From Vanilla planifolia (taxonomy: Eukaryota; Streptophyta; Magnoliopsida; Asparagales; Orchidaceae): a DNA stretch of 64,000 nucleotides. The notes under the pieces are model-generated. The model saw nothing but the letters and a program-made list of their open reading frames with translations. It made no database searches and was not told the DNA's origin. The stretch covers positions 4,711,527 to 4,775,526 of the forward strand of contig CM043870.1 in NCBI GenBank assembly GCA_023846275.1, in the 5' to 3' direction. A program made the translations under genes and the position numbers. Below are positions 49,301-59,166 of the stretch, piece by piece (the first letter of the stretch is position 1; every line of letters begins with the position of its first letter).

Positions 49301-52300
49301 ATATTATAGAATCATGAGAATAGATTTAAGAAAATTTTACTTTCTATTCTCTTTTTATTTTAAGTAACATATTAAACTATGTTTCCCTTATCTCATATAG
49401 TGTCATACTTATATTTTTATCTTTTATTTCTTTATATATCAGATCATATAATTATGCACAATAAAAGTTATGTTATGCTAAACTAATAATACCTACTTAA
49501 ATTACAATTTAATTGAATTCACCTGGTTAGGTTCCCAACAATCTCTCAATTTTTCATCATTTTTTCCCCTTCATTTACTACAAGTTGTATTCTTTTTCAA
49601 ATCAATTCCTACATTTTGTAATACTGTATAAATACCAGTAATTAAAAAAATCATATTTAAGTACTGACCTTGTTTACTTTTTTTAGGATTCTATCACGAC
49701 TTCTTGATTGCTGCAGTTTTCCACTTTTTGTTTGCTGAAAACATGACAAATTTTTTTCATATTGAGATTTCTCAAAGCATAATGTACTCTAATTTCAATT
49801 AAACTGGATTTTACCTTTGTGCTACTATATCTCAAATTTTCTTGCTACTCAAACTTCACAGTAATACTTTCTCCGAAATCCTATGGAAAACAACACAACA
49901 ATTACTTTTTTTGAAAATGACATCTTTCCTCTTTAGAAATAAGTTTCATTGATCCCTACTAAGTGCTACTACCACAACAACCACGCAATAACCTTCAGGA
50001 GGTTATGCTTGGCTCCATTTCACACAAAACACAACAGGTAAAACCTTGCTGCTTGCAACTTCTACAATACCAGCTTGTGCTAGCTCCCTCTTATTGTTAT
50101 TATATTTTTTAACAATAAAAATAAACTGACGTTAAACACAAAAAATAGGAACAAAAGCCACGGCAAGGATCTCCTCCATCCCATGCAGGAAAAAAAAACA
50201 AGAGGCTAAAAAATCAAATCCTGCAAACCTTTGCCTGCAGCAATGGGTGATAGTGCGCAAGGGTTCCCAATCCTCCTTTAAGCTTCCCTTTTTCGATTTC
50301 CATGACTTAGATGCTTTCACTTGCATCTCCTCTCTCAATCCTCGACCTGTCTTTCGTAGTCGCCCTTCAGCTTTTACTCTCTCTCGTGCTTTATCCCTCT
50401 CCTGATGATGAGATTCTACCTAACTACACATAAAATTGGGACTCGTTCTCTCGAGTCTTCCCTAGTGTTGGCCCCTTCAAGATCCTTCCTGAGCCTAAAT
50501 CACGAAGCTACTACGACAAATTTCTACTGAAAAACACAAAAATAATAAAAATAAGATTTATTCTATATTATTTCGAAAATTTATTAAAATTCAACTAGAA
50601 CTCCAAGAATTATACAATAAAAACAAAAAATTCTCTTAATTAACTCTATTCAAATTTATATTCACCTCTCAATTTTTAACTATATGAATTTTATTTCACA
50701 TAATAATAAAAAACAAAACCGATAGTACTTAACAACATTATAACATTACATTGATCCTTCAGTTATATAGGATGTAAAAGTGTCACTATTATTTTGACAT
50801 GAGAAATCAAATCTTCATTATTTTCTTAATATTTTTTATCCTTTGGTCAATTAGATTAAAAAACTATCACTAACATCGCTCAATATTCCAAATTTTAATT
50901 GATTAAATCACTATAATAACCAATCAAACTTTTTTCAAATTCTCAAAATTGTAAAACCTTAAGGAATTTGGTGATCCTTGGTCTCCTATTTAATTAAATC
51001 ACCAGTTAACTATTTATCTCTTCTATTTTTCTCCTCAAAAGTTAAACTTCTGTAGTCCTTTTGTATTGTTGACAAGAATGAATCACAAAAAAGTCATGTC
51101 TGATCCCTTTCAAAATTTGAAGAAAATGCAAGCCCATGAAGTGTCATTGAAGGAACACTCTTGAGGTGGTAACGCAACCATGGAATTGTTAAGGGTGCAA
51201 CAACTACTACACAATATTTCTTTAAGCTATGACAAATTTTTTGATGGAGAAAGTTGACCCTCAAGCCCACACACCTATCACATAGGACTCCTTGTTTGCT
51301 TAGGAGGCATAAAAAGCAATAAGTTGATTGCCCCACCTCCCCGATTTCAAAAACAGAATTATAAAGGAGCCTCGAGAACTCTCTTAAAAATAGTTTGAAC
51401 TGTAATTGTCTTCCTCAAAGTATGAGTCCACGGAGGATGACGATGCTAAGGAAAAGTGCCTTACCATAATGGAGTTGTTGCCCTATGTCAAAGGTAGGCT
51501 GAACTTTAGGTACAACCAAAACTAACTTAAGATGGTATAATACTAAATGACAAATGTCTAGAGATTTATTGGACATCTGACGGATATTTTCAACCGCAGC
51601 AATGATGTGATTATGGTTAGTCACTTCTATTAAGTAGATGAGCAACGATTAGAACTCCCTTATTGCTAAGGGGTGTTTTCAGGATCTCAGTTGATTTTTC
51701 AAATCTGTTATTGTGGAGGCCAGGCAAAAGTGTAGCAAAAACTTTGCAATTAAAAATGAATGCACTTAGAGAAAAAAAAATTGAGTCAATAAAAGAAACA
51801 CTATTCAAGTTGTAGACTAAAAAATCATTTATAAGAGCTTTCTTACAAAGTCAAGGCTGTAGAGAGGATATTCATAGCACTTATATTGAGGCCATACAAA
51901 ACATACAAAACCCCTGGATTGTGAGATCTGTCGAGATATTTAGACAATTGTTTAAAATCTGAGTCTATTCAATAAAGGACCCCAGCAAATTGACATGGAG
52001 TGCAATTTTGCTTGACCATTTATTTGATTCTATTTTTGGGTTAGCCAAGTGTTATAGAATTTGAGAGAGACTCAAGAGAAGGTCCAAAAGTATGAATAAA
52101 GGCCAAAAAGGGGAGTTCTTAGAAGACTACAATATGGCAATCCTGATGTGTTCTCTGGTGAGCGTGTCATGATGTTTTTCTTTTTGATTGTATTGTTGTG
52201 TTGCAGTAGTTCTTGTATGACATGGTTCTTCAAAAACTAACGCATCTATACTTGTTTTGAGGAAGTTTAGTGCATTTAGACTCAAGGATTTGAATTGCAT

Positions 52301-55300
52301 ATCAGAAGTTTGACAAAGTTCAAAACTTTGTAATTGTAGCATTGCAATGGTGTCATAACAATGAATGGTTAAGTGCTTCTGCCAAACGTTGGATTTCAAT
52401 CTCGGTAACTTCACCAATTGCGAGCTAAAATAGATGTGATATGAAGCATAATTCATGCTACTAATTGATCTCTAATAGCAAATATGCACATTTTAAGAGA
52501 TCAATGGCAATGTAATAAGAACTTGGGTAATCAAAGTTGGTAAGATTGGGGGGATAAGAAGTCTCAAGGTTATTCTACACTATTGGGTTACGATTCTTCT
52601 TGGCCTCCTTTTGCCTATTGTGAATGATCCTTCTGGACCACAATAACCATATAACTTTGCCTTCAAAAGTAGAAGGCAAGACTTATGGAGGTTGGTTTTT
52701 TCAGGTGCAAGTTCCCAATTGGGATCAATAAGAAAAATAAATAAATAAATAAATAAGATGCCCAAAAATGTCTCAACTCCTTTAGATAAAGAAAACAAAA
52801 AACAATCTATCACACAATAAAATCTCAAGCTAGTCACAATAACTTCAAGATCTACAACACCTCTAAACAAATGCATTTGCTCATAATGTACTTGACCATG
52901 ACATCACAGGAAACATTCGTGTATCATGTAAATCACACGCCCTCTTAATCTAAGTGCCAATGTTCCTTTTCATATATGAAGGGCATATTAAAAAACAAAA
53001 TGAAAATATGCATTAAAAAGGCAATCCTAATAAATTAAGAAACTAATTAAGCATAAACCCCAACCATTTAAAATTGAATTAAAACAAGATCTCAATTAAA
53101 CTCATTCAAATTCCAAATTCATACTTCATTGGTTGCTGAAATGCAGCTTCAATAATTCAAGAATAGTTTCCTCCACCAATTTTGGAATGAATGCATTCAA
53201 AGTGCATTGGAACAAAACTCTCTAGAATTTCTAATTCAACACTTCATTGAAATTTAATTAGAAGTTCAAAAATTACCTACAATATACAACCTAATCTACT
53301 TTTGAGTATGGATTTTGCATTCGTCTCAACCATCCTCAAGGATATCATAAAGCTATCATACTGACCATTTTGAGAATTCCATGAGACCTACAAAGAACTT
53401 CCGAGAACGTCCCTAAGAAATACTCCTTAAGCCTATCTCAATGCCCTCTTCCTTAAAGTACATCCTCCATTAGGCTATGTATCCTCAAGATAATCATCAA
53501 TTAGGCCATTATTTTCAAGGTTAATATTCACAACACTATTATCCTCAAGGCCATCATCCATGAGTCTTACTACCCTCTTGTAGCTGCTTTATGAGTGTCC
53601 AAATCATCTCATGACACCTTCAAATCTTAGTACCTCTTGAGGGTATTTTTGCCATCAATGATAGGCTCACAAAGAAGTCAAAAACATCAATAAATCATCT
53701 TAATCTGATTGCTAGATCGTATGCCCTTCTTCCAAAGAAGAAGACTCACTCTCATAAATCATGCTTGTAGCTTAGGAAAATCAATCGTCCACAACACCTT
53801 TATCACCTCCTTAAAAATCGATCACCAACCAATGTTGGGTACCACTTATCACCTTCTTAAAAATCGATCACCAACCAATGTTGGGTACCACTTCCTTCAA
53901 AAGATATTCCTTTGAAGGTAATATCTCCTAGTGTCTCCTCCTTCCACTTATCATTATTCAAACTCCATCACTCTCCTATTGCTAAAGTAAGCATCTTCAA
54001 CATACAAAACAAACTAACATACTTCACATAAGTTCCTTGCACAATTCTCATAGACTACAAATCTCGTCCTAATCATGTTGATAAGTCTTACTTGCCAAGT
54101 CTTATCCTTCACTATCTCAAAAAATAAACTACATCACAATCCCACATGCATTAACTATCAAAGATCACCTTACAAGAATCAAGTGGCATATTATTGAAGA
54201 ACATTTCATTAATTTAGCCTTGAATGATATCAAACATCAACCAACACTGTCTCACCAACTTGAACTCCTCCTGGTCATAAACCCAAGCTATCATACAAAG
54301 ATATAGGCACAATATCGCCCCTAAACCAAGCCTCTCTATTAGACAAACAGCAATTAAATTGCATGACATTCAAAACTAAAAAATGTAAAAAAAAAAAAAA
54401 AAAACACACCAACTTCTTGACCTAAATTCAAACAAAATCAGCTCATTTCAGGAGTTATATCTAGTAGCATTCCTCTCCTCGACAACTTTTATGCCTTTAT
54501 AATTTGTGCTTTCCATCAATGACATATTATGGTCAGCTCCTTCACTCCTAGGACCATTTTCTTCTCTATAGTAATGCCAACAACCTTCTTCCCTTCTCAC
54601 CAACCTTCTTTTCCCTCTACTTCCATAAATAAATCGTGTCTCTAAAATTCTGAGTTATAGTTCCCTTCGACAGCCCCCATAGGGGGATTCTTTTTCATTG
54701 TCCTAATCTTACATCAACTACTCTAATATTATCAAAGCTCGTGCCACTTCATCCATTAGACTTCCTCATAACCCATGAGTTAAAACTCTTCCTACAAAAG
54801 CTAATTGAATTGATTCCAACAACTTTACAGAGCACCTAAATGCAAAAAACAATTCCACTCTAAAACATGGTGGGGAGCTTCAAACTAGCAAAGGATACCT
54901 CTTTAAAACTATTATACTATATCAAATCTCATATTCATATCATGGAAACAAGAACACTCTCCCATATCATATAATCCACACATTCTCATTCTATCTTCTA
55001 ATAGTCCATTTTTATAGATCAATGGCTCATGGAATAATGACAAAATAAAGATATGTATTACCAAGCCAATCATAGCAAATTAGTAAACTAATTTTTCCCA
55101 TATCCAAATGATTTAAAATTGAATTAAAACCCTATCTCTTTCAACTCATTCAAATTCCAAACTCAGCTTATTTTGTCACTTTGTTGTAGTTTCGGTAATT
55201 TAGGCATATTGTCCTTCACTGTTCTCAAAATCCCCTCCAGCCAACTCTCTTGACTATCTCAAGATGTCCATGAGACCAAAAAATAACATCCAAGAACAAC

Positions 55301-58300
55301 TCAACCCTCCTATTGCTCAAACCAATCATCCTAAAGCCCTCTCCATCAAGGTTATTATCCTTAGGAGCATCATCTATAAGGTTATATTCCTTGATACCAC
55401 CGTCAACAAGGTTATTATCCTCGAGGCCATCATTAATGAAACCCACTTCCCTCTCGTGATTACTCCATGAAGGTCCAAACTATCTCTAGATGCCTTTTTG
55501 AGACCACAATAATCTTCAAGAATAACACTAAGAGACCTACAAACAATTTTTGAGAGCATCGCAAACCCCTATAGCTCAAAGCAATCATCCCAAAACCCTC
55601 AAGCAATCCACCATGAGGTAATTATCTTCATGGCCATCATCCATAAGGCCAAATTTTTCAATGCTATCATCAATGAGGTTATTATCCTCAAGTTCATCAT
55701 TAATGAGATCTACATCTCCCTCACTCCATTAGGGATCAAACTATCTTAAGATGCATCTTCAAGACCACAATAATCTCCAAGGATAGCTCTATGAGGGCAT
55801 TTCTTACCTCAACAGTTCTCAAATCTAGTCTCCTAATTACAACATTTACCCTTCATGATAGGTTTGGATAGATGCATCCCTTCCAATGCAATTTCCTTGT
55901 TATCGATGCTCCTTTACCAAACTGTTTCCTTGATTAACTTTGGTAATTAATAAGTTTTCAATAGAAGTTGTTGTGCATCCCCTACGTCATACTGCTCTAA
56001 GTAAAAAATTTAACATGACAAGATGAGAAATCATATCGTCAAAAGTTACAAAAACAACAAAAAAACCATTTTGGTGCAAAAGAACTCTTCAATAAATGGA
56101 CAGCTTCCTTCTTGTGTTATTTTTGCAACAGATGTCTGCTGATATGCCCTGTTAATACCTTTATATGCATATATTTAGATACCACATTTAACTCAAATTG
56201 CAGTTACATTGATTAAACAAAGGTTGCCAGCAACAACATAGTGGCATAATGTCCAAAAGGATGGAAGAATGATAAATAAATTATACAATCACTACTCATA
56301 AGTGAGGATAACAGTTGAAACTTTTATACGAAACTTGTAAAGCTATTTCCTGCAAATAGTTTTTTACCTAGATATAAAACTATGATGAAGTTAATAGCGC
56401 TTTTCAAGTAAAAGTTGATCATACTTCAACCATAGGAAACATCAAAGTATATAAACATTACAAGTTCATTACTTGCTTAAGTTTTATTTCATAGATCATT
56501 TATGAGATAAGAATAATAAGTTAAGATGAGTACCAACCTACCATATGAAGTAATTTGATTCTCTTATCACTTATGTTTCAATACTTAGTCCATTTGTGGG
56601 CATTATAATTGTACTTGTATGATGAGTGCTATCCTATTATATGAAGCATTTCTCTTCTATATCCTTTGTCTATTGTTACCTTTAATGGTCATAATGTAAG
56701 ATGAAAATGTGCCATATTATATAAATTTGTATGAATTTCATTTTGCTTGGGTTATATGGCTCACAAAAAGGATCATACAAGTATAATTGCTAGCATTAAA
56801 CTATATGAACATTTCAGTTCTTACTTCTTAATTACTATCATTAGCTTTATAGAAATGTTGCATTCTATGATAGTAAGTGTTATACTAAATGGACAATTTA
56901 ATACTCCTAGTTATGCTTGAATTACAATCTCCAACCTATGCTCTAGTTAGTTAAAATATCTAGTATAGTATGATAATGTTATTGTACTACATAATTAGTA
57001 CAATTTCTATATTTTAACATTTATTCATCTTTCATTCCAATCTCGACTTGTGGGAAACAAAGCACAAAAATGACATCTTAAACATAAGTAACAGGACTTC
57101 AAAATCTAAATAACTTACATAATTATGAAACAAACAATCCCTAATTTAATACCTTGCACCAATGAAATTATCATGAAAAAGGATCAATAAGGATTTATCT
57201 CTAAAGTAAAATGCCAGCATTCTATAGAAAATACATAAATCATTCCTAGTCAAGAAAAATTTCTAATGGTGTATACTTTCATTAAACACATATCATATCC
57301 AATTAAATATGTCCTGAGCTAGATCCGTGCAAGAACTAAAGACAAACAGTTCTGACTAACTTGCATACGCCGAGAACGGCGATCCCGCACACCCTGTTTT
57401 GCTAATTCTGTATTCCTCTGTCTTTCTTCAATTGTATCCTTTCTTATCCCATAAGTATGAGCATTCCTTGAATGCAAAACAGCTGGGCACACGATTCCAG
57501 GGGGACCATCCTGCTAAAGAAAACAGGAAATAAAAAAGGTTACAACCAGTAAGACTGAGAACCTCAATATTGAAATAGTTAAAAATGTTTTCATAAAACC
57601 AGATGAAAATTTCAAAAAATTTCCAGAAAATTTCCAGACAAAACCTTCCAATCTAATTTCATGGTATTTCTTTTAAAAATGTGAAAATGAAACATCATTG
57701 ATGAGTAGAACAACAGCTTAAATAAATGATTTTCAAACTGACTGCCAAAATTATGCTGATATGCCACAGCATAACTAGCAAGCTTGCAAAGTATGACACA
57801 TCAGTATTCAAGGCTAGCAACAAACCTGACAACGGATTACAGATATCTAAGCAGAAAAAAATGGCAACTGTTCAGCATTATTTAAAGCAATAAAGATAAA
57901 GGGGAAAATGTAATGACTGGCATAATATGCCAAAAACTGGCACGGAGACAAGAATTTCTTCTCTAGAAACAGAGCACTTTTTAAGCATACAACATTAAAA
58001 ATAGGAGGTCAAACCACCTGTAAAGTTTGATCAACTTGCACGCTCTCAAGAACCATTGCCATCTGCCGGACTAAGTCAGAAGATAAGTGCATTAGTCTCT
58101 GCAAGCACTTTTCCTTTACAGATTTCAGGACCCAAAGTGGCTGAACATTTCAAATGATACATTTAAGTTATCAAGCAGATGAGAATAATGAAAAAGAATG
58201 GAGAAAAAAAATATGTTTTCTGCAAATTGCTGAGAAAACGAAAAACAGATCTTACTGTCACTAGGGTGTTGGCTTGACCAATATATTTCTGAAAGGAAGG

Positions 58301-59166
58301 ATTCTCACAGACAATATGACTTGCAGGAGAACCTATATACCAATGATCCAAAATAGTAGCACCTTCCTTACCAGCTGCAACAGCAACCTAACTAAAAGAC
58401 AACAAATTACAGAACTATCTTCCATAATATATCAGGTAGAAACTATTTGGCCACCTGATGTTGCATTACCTTGTTCTTTAGTTCAGCTGACAAGTCTGGA
58501 TCAATATAAATATAGTCTTTTGAAAATATTAAACCATCACTATATTCTTTTTGGGCCTGTCCATGAAGTTGCCAGGTTTTGTTTCTCACATCCAAAGATT
58601 TTCTGTCCTCAACATATGATGCTGGAAGGCAAGACTTCTCAGATTGGAGGCCCATAAAACTTCCATCCGACTCTACTAATGGGAAGCCATTTTCTCCAAC
58701 TTTATACAGAGACTCATCCAACCTCACTATAACAGTTGAATAACAATGAGGTTATTATGGAAAAAACAAAGTTCATATATCAATGTACACCAATTTTCTA
58801 AAAGTGACCACGTAGATGCTGGCCTTTAAATGACGTTTGTTCAGATTTATCCATGTGTATGCCCAAACAATTATACATACATATATTGATACATACATAC
58901 ATACACTATGTATGTATGTATGTATTTGTGTGTGTGTGTGAATGCATACATGGATGCATGCATATATAAAAGAATTAATGTTAAGAATGCCAAATTTTAA
59001 TTTTCATTGTTATCATGCAAGCTGACTGCATAAACTCTAGTGTATTTGATAAACTCCACACCTACCATTACTCCTGACACTGTCCATAAACCAGCCAAAA
59101 GTAACAACAAAGAGACCATTCTTTTGCCCATGCTTTAAAGCATGCTCGAACTTTCTCCCAACAAGG
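34382..59166 (-). CDS. BRCT-domain protein, TopBP1/MEI1-like (5' partial)
   Basis: Eight exons on the minus strand, 5' to 3': 59166-59066, 58726-58470, 58387-58256, 58140-58018, 57510-57361, 41820-41615, 41299-41146, 34600-34382. All splice GT-AG in one frame, giving 446 visible codons and a TGA stop. Visible residues 1-33 end a BRCT domain, with the conserved Trp in TFGWFMDSV. A second BRCT runs from about 100 to 190 (DYIYIDPDLS, then GATILDHWYIG and SHIVCE, with Trp166 in TPLWVLKS). A basic linker (RDRRSRR) and a conserved C-terminal region (PSGLLESLCWSVSEP, EVVFKGHFLTILFP, VAIHTDSRHADRL) follow. BRCT proteins of this kind read phosphopeptides in DNA damage signalling; Arabidopsis MEI1 acts in meiosis. 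The assignment to TopBP1/MEI1 is from family memory. The N-terminal part lies beyond 59166 and no exon there was recognised. Confidence 0.78.
38400..40010 (-). mobile_element. Degenerate Copia retrotransposon remnant
   Basis: Minus-strand order: an LTR end with a TATA-like 'tatatatacatatata' at about 39756-39776, then a primer-binding-like TGGTATCATAATCAGA at 39689-39704 (compare the initiator-Met PBS TGGTATCAGAGC), then a leader, then gag from about 39115 to 38400. Gag keeps the Copia hallmarks WSQSV near the start, the FFDAIWDFIKQNY block (compare 'tA..IWdai...Y') and LQEIDMFYDDRWED (compare 'LWqElD...'). Stops and frameshifts interrupt it. No protease, integrase or RT was seen, and the second LTR was not found, so it is truncated on its 3' side. 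Confidence 0.7.
40535..40605 (-). repeat. tRNA-derived SINE head
   Basis: On the minus strand an A-box-like TAGCTTAGTGGATGG (about 40579-40593) is followed about 40 bp on by a B-box-like AGTTTCAATCC (40540-40550). Between them is the 'catcctctctttaaaggca' typical of plant SINE heads. A true tRNA is unlikely because the stems do not pair cleanly. The element's 3' end was not located. Confidence 0.5.
42821..44996 (-). repeat. Gypsy 3' LTR (2,176 bp)
   Basis: Begins TGTTATTGCC and ends ATCGGGGCA, so it has the TG...CA termini. It aligns throughout with 48404-50750. Outside its inner end lies 'ttataacctctcctaaaaaa', which on the minus strand is a purine-rich PPT. Shared internal landmarks are the 'ctttgatctttctttc' region at 43345, the 'acacaacag' region at 44310 and the 'cctcactctctctc' region. 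Confidence 0.8.
45400..46400 (-). pseudogene. Gypsy reverse transcriptase/RNase H remnant
   Basis: Broken pol. In order on the minus strand: an IDY-like region near 46380 (reading LQRIKQSHHEL, compare YRELNKVT), FMNLINKIFKIYLDQF around 46150, HFAKLSKCEF and FLRYVADTEWIS around 45930-46030, FLGLINYYQKFV at about 45830-45870, and RNase H TDHQSLKYIF at about 45462-45500. The catalytic YxDD region has lost its aspartates. Several stops and at least two frameshifts are present. Confidence 0.8.
47306..48271 (-). pseudogene. Gypsy gag remnant with CCHC knuckle
   Basis: The minus strand opens with a 72-codon piece (48053-48271) rich in polar residues. It continues, in different frames, with the capsid-like reading STLARHVPGMVHSKE (compare 'lsrfaphmv...e') and ends in the zinc knuckle CFTCGQIGHFANIC, which keeps all four metal ligands (CX2CX4HX4C). 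Frameshifts separate these parts. Confidence 0.75.
48404..50750 (-). repeat. Gypsy 5' LTR (about 2,347 bp)
   Basis: Begins TGTTACCCCTTGCC. The outer end is less certain; 'taacattaca' at 50741-50750 gives a CA terminus. It is longer than the other LTR partly through an 18-bp minisatellite at 49041-49112 and extra AT-rich sequence near 50690-50750. The candidate 5-bp target duplication is imperfect (ttggt before the left LTR, ttgat after the right). Confidence 0.7.
49041..49112. repeat. 18-bp minisatellite in one LTR
   Basis: Four copies of ctctgtatgacatctcat with one to three changes each: 49041-49058, 49059-49076, 49077-49094 and 49095-49112. The corresponding part of the other LTR (about 43415-43450) has no such array, so the expansion came after insertion. 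Confidence 0.85.
50785..50846. repeat. Flank duplicate of the Gypsy element (right)
   Basis: About 60 bp (ctattattttg..atgagaaatcaaatctt.attattttct...ctttggt) matches 42764-42820 just outside the left LTR, in direct orientation. This is far longer than the 5-bp duplication LTR elements normally make. Confidence 0.65.
50847..52979. other. Intronic DNA, no identified gene
   Basis: Contains scattered 60-110 codon open frames on the minus strand (for example 51415-51645, 52127-52456, 52580-52876) with somewhat less AT bias than the flanks. This suggests another decayed element, but no conserved motif was recognised on either strand. A short (TAAA)n tract lies at 52735-52757. Confidence 0.4.
52980..53650. 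repeat. Direct repeat pair C, copy 1
   Basis: Matches about 55030-55850. Landmarks are 'aaactaatt', then 'tttaaaattgaattaaaac', 'actcattcaaattccaaa', 'caaagtt..'-type wording, and runs of 'ttatcctcaaggccatcat'. The two copies, about 2 kb apart in direct orientation, may be LTRs of a short non-autonomous element. Confidence 0.6.
53801..53892. repeat. 46-bp near-perfect tandem duplication
   Basis: 53801-53846 and 53847-53892 differ at a single base (cctcc against ccttc). Both hold an ATCGAT, 'ccaaccaatg' and a GGTACC. It is much younger than the surrounding diverged repeats. Confidence 0.95.
54387..54404. repeat. Poly(A) tract
   Basis: An 18-bp A run in the intron between the two repeat-C copies. 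It may be a simple repeat or the tail of a retroposed fragment. Confidence 0.8.
55030..55850. repeat. Direct repeat pair C, copy 2, with internal repeats
   Basis: Second copy of 52980-53650. Within it a motif close to 'aaggttattatcctcgagg' followed by 'ccatcat' recurs at about 55348, 55409, 55615 and 55675 with partial versions between. Read on the minus strand this gives a repeated DNNL-type peptide. A short internal-repeat array of about 30-60 bp period, no known family. Confidence 0.6.
55851..57360. other. Intronic DNA upstream of the giant-intron donor
   Basis: AT-rich sequence with nothing recognisable as an exon, RNA gene or element. It ends at the GTTAGT donor of the 57361-57510 exon. 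Confidence 0.5.
58887..58940. repeat. Inverted ATAC/GTAT microsatellite plus (GT)n
   Basis: In a 339-bp BRCT intron: (ATAC)n at about 58889-58905, then (GTAT)n at about 58909-58925 as its reverse complement with a few bases between, then (GT)n to about 58940. The two tetranucleotide arms can form a hairpin in DNA or pre-mRNA. Confidence 0.85.

Larger units (their letters stand above)
42821..50750 (-). mobile_element. Old Ty3/Gypsy LTR retrotransposon
   Basis: Reads on the minus strand, in the same sense as the host gene. The 5' LTR is the right copy (48404-50750) and the 3' LTR the left (42821-44996). A degenerate PBS, TGTTATCAAAGT, follows the 5' LTR (about 48389-48400). Gag occupies about 48270-47300 and ends in an intact CCHC knuckle, CFTCGQIGHFANIC (47347-47306). 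RT relics lie at about 46400-45790 (a reading close to FMNLINKIF, and INYYQKFV), and RNase H (VLTDHQSLKYIF) at about 45500-45462. No integrase is recognisable in the 460 bp left before the 3' LTR. A purine-rich tract abuts the 3' LTR. Many stops and frameshifts and LTR divergence of roughly a quarter show it is old and inactive. Confidence 0.85.
41821..57360 (-). other. Giant intron of the BRCT gene (15,540 bp)
   Basis: Donor GTTAGT after the RRMQ end of the 57361-57510 exon; acceptor 'gatgctag' before the exon encoding LPLHPITPS. Both borders are phase 0, and the joined peptide agrees with how this region runs in relatives as I recall them, so no exon need be missing. It contains a Gypsy element at 42.8-50.8 kb and several direct repeats at 53-56 kb. 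Confidence 0.78.

Noticed and set aside
55225..55446. 73-codon frame with repeated DNNL peptides as a repeat protein
   Set aside because: It arises from a short non-coding internal repeat (pair C), is flanked by stops, and lies within an intron.
58443..58469. Later donor (catcag/gtggcc) for the exon ending at 58470
   Set aside because: The earlier donor aag/gtaatg gives a seamless BRCT sequence (ELKNK then VAVAAGKEGAT). The later one would insert five extra codons.
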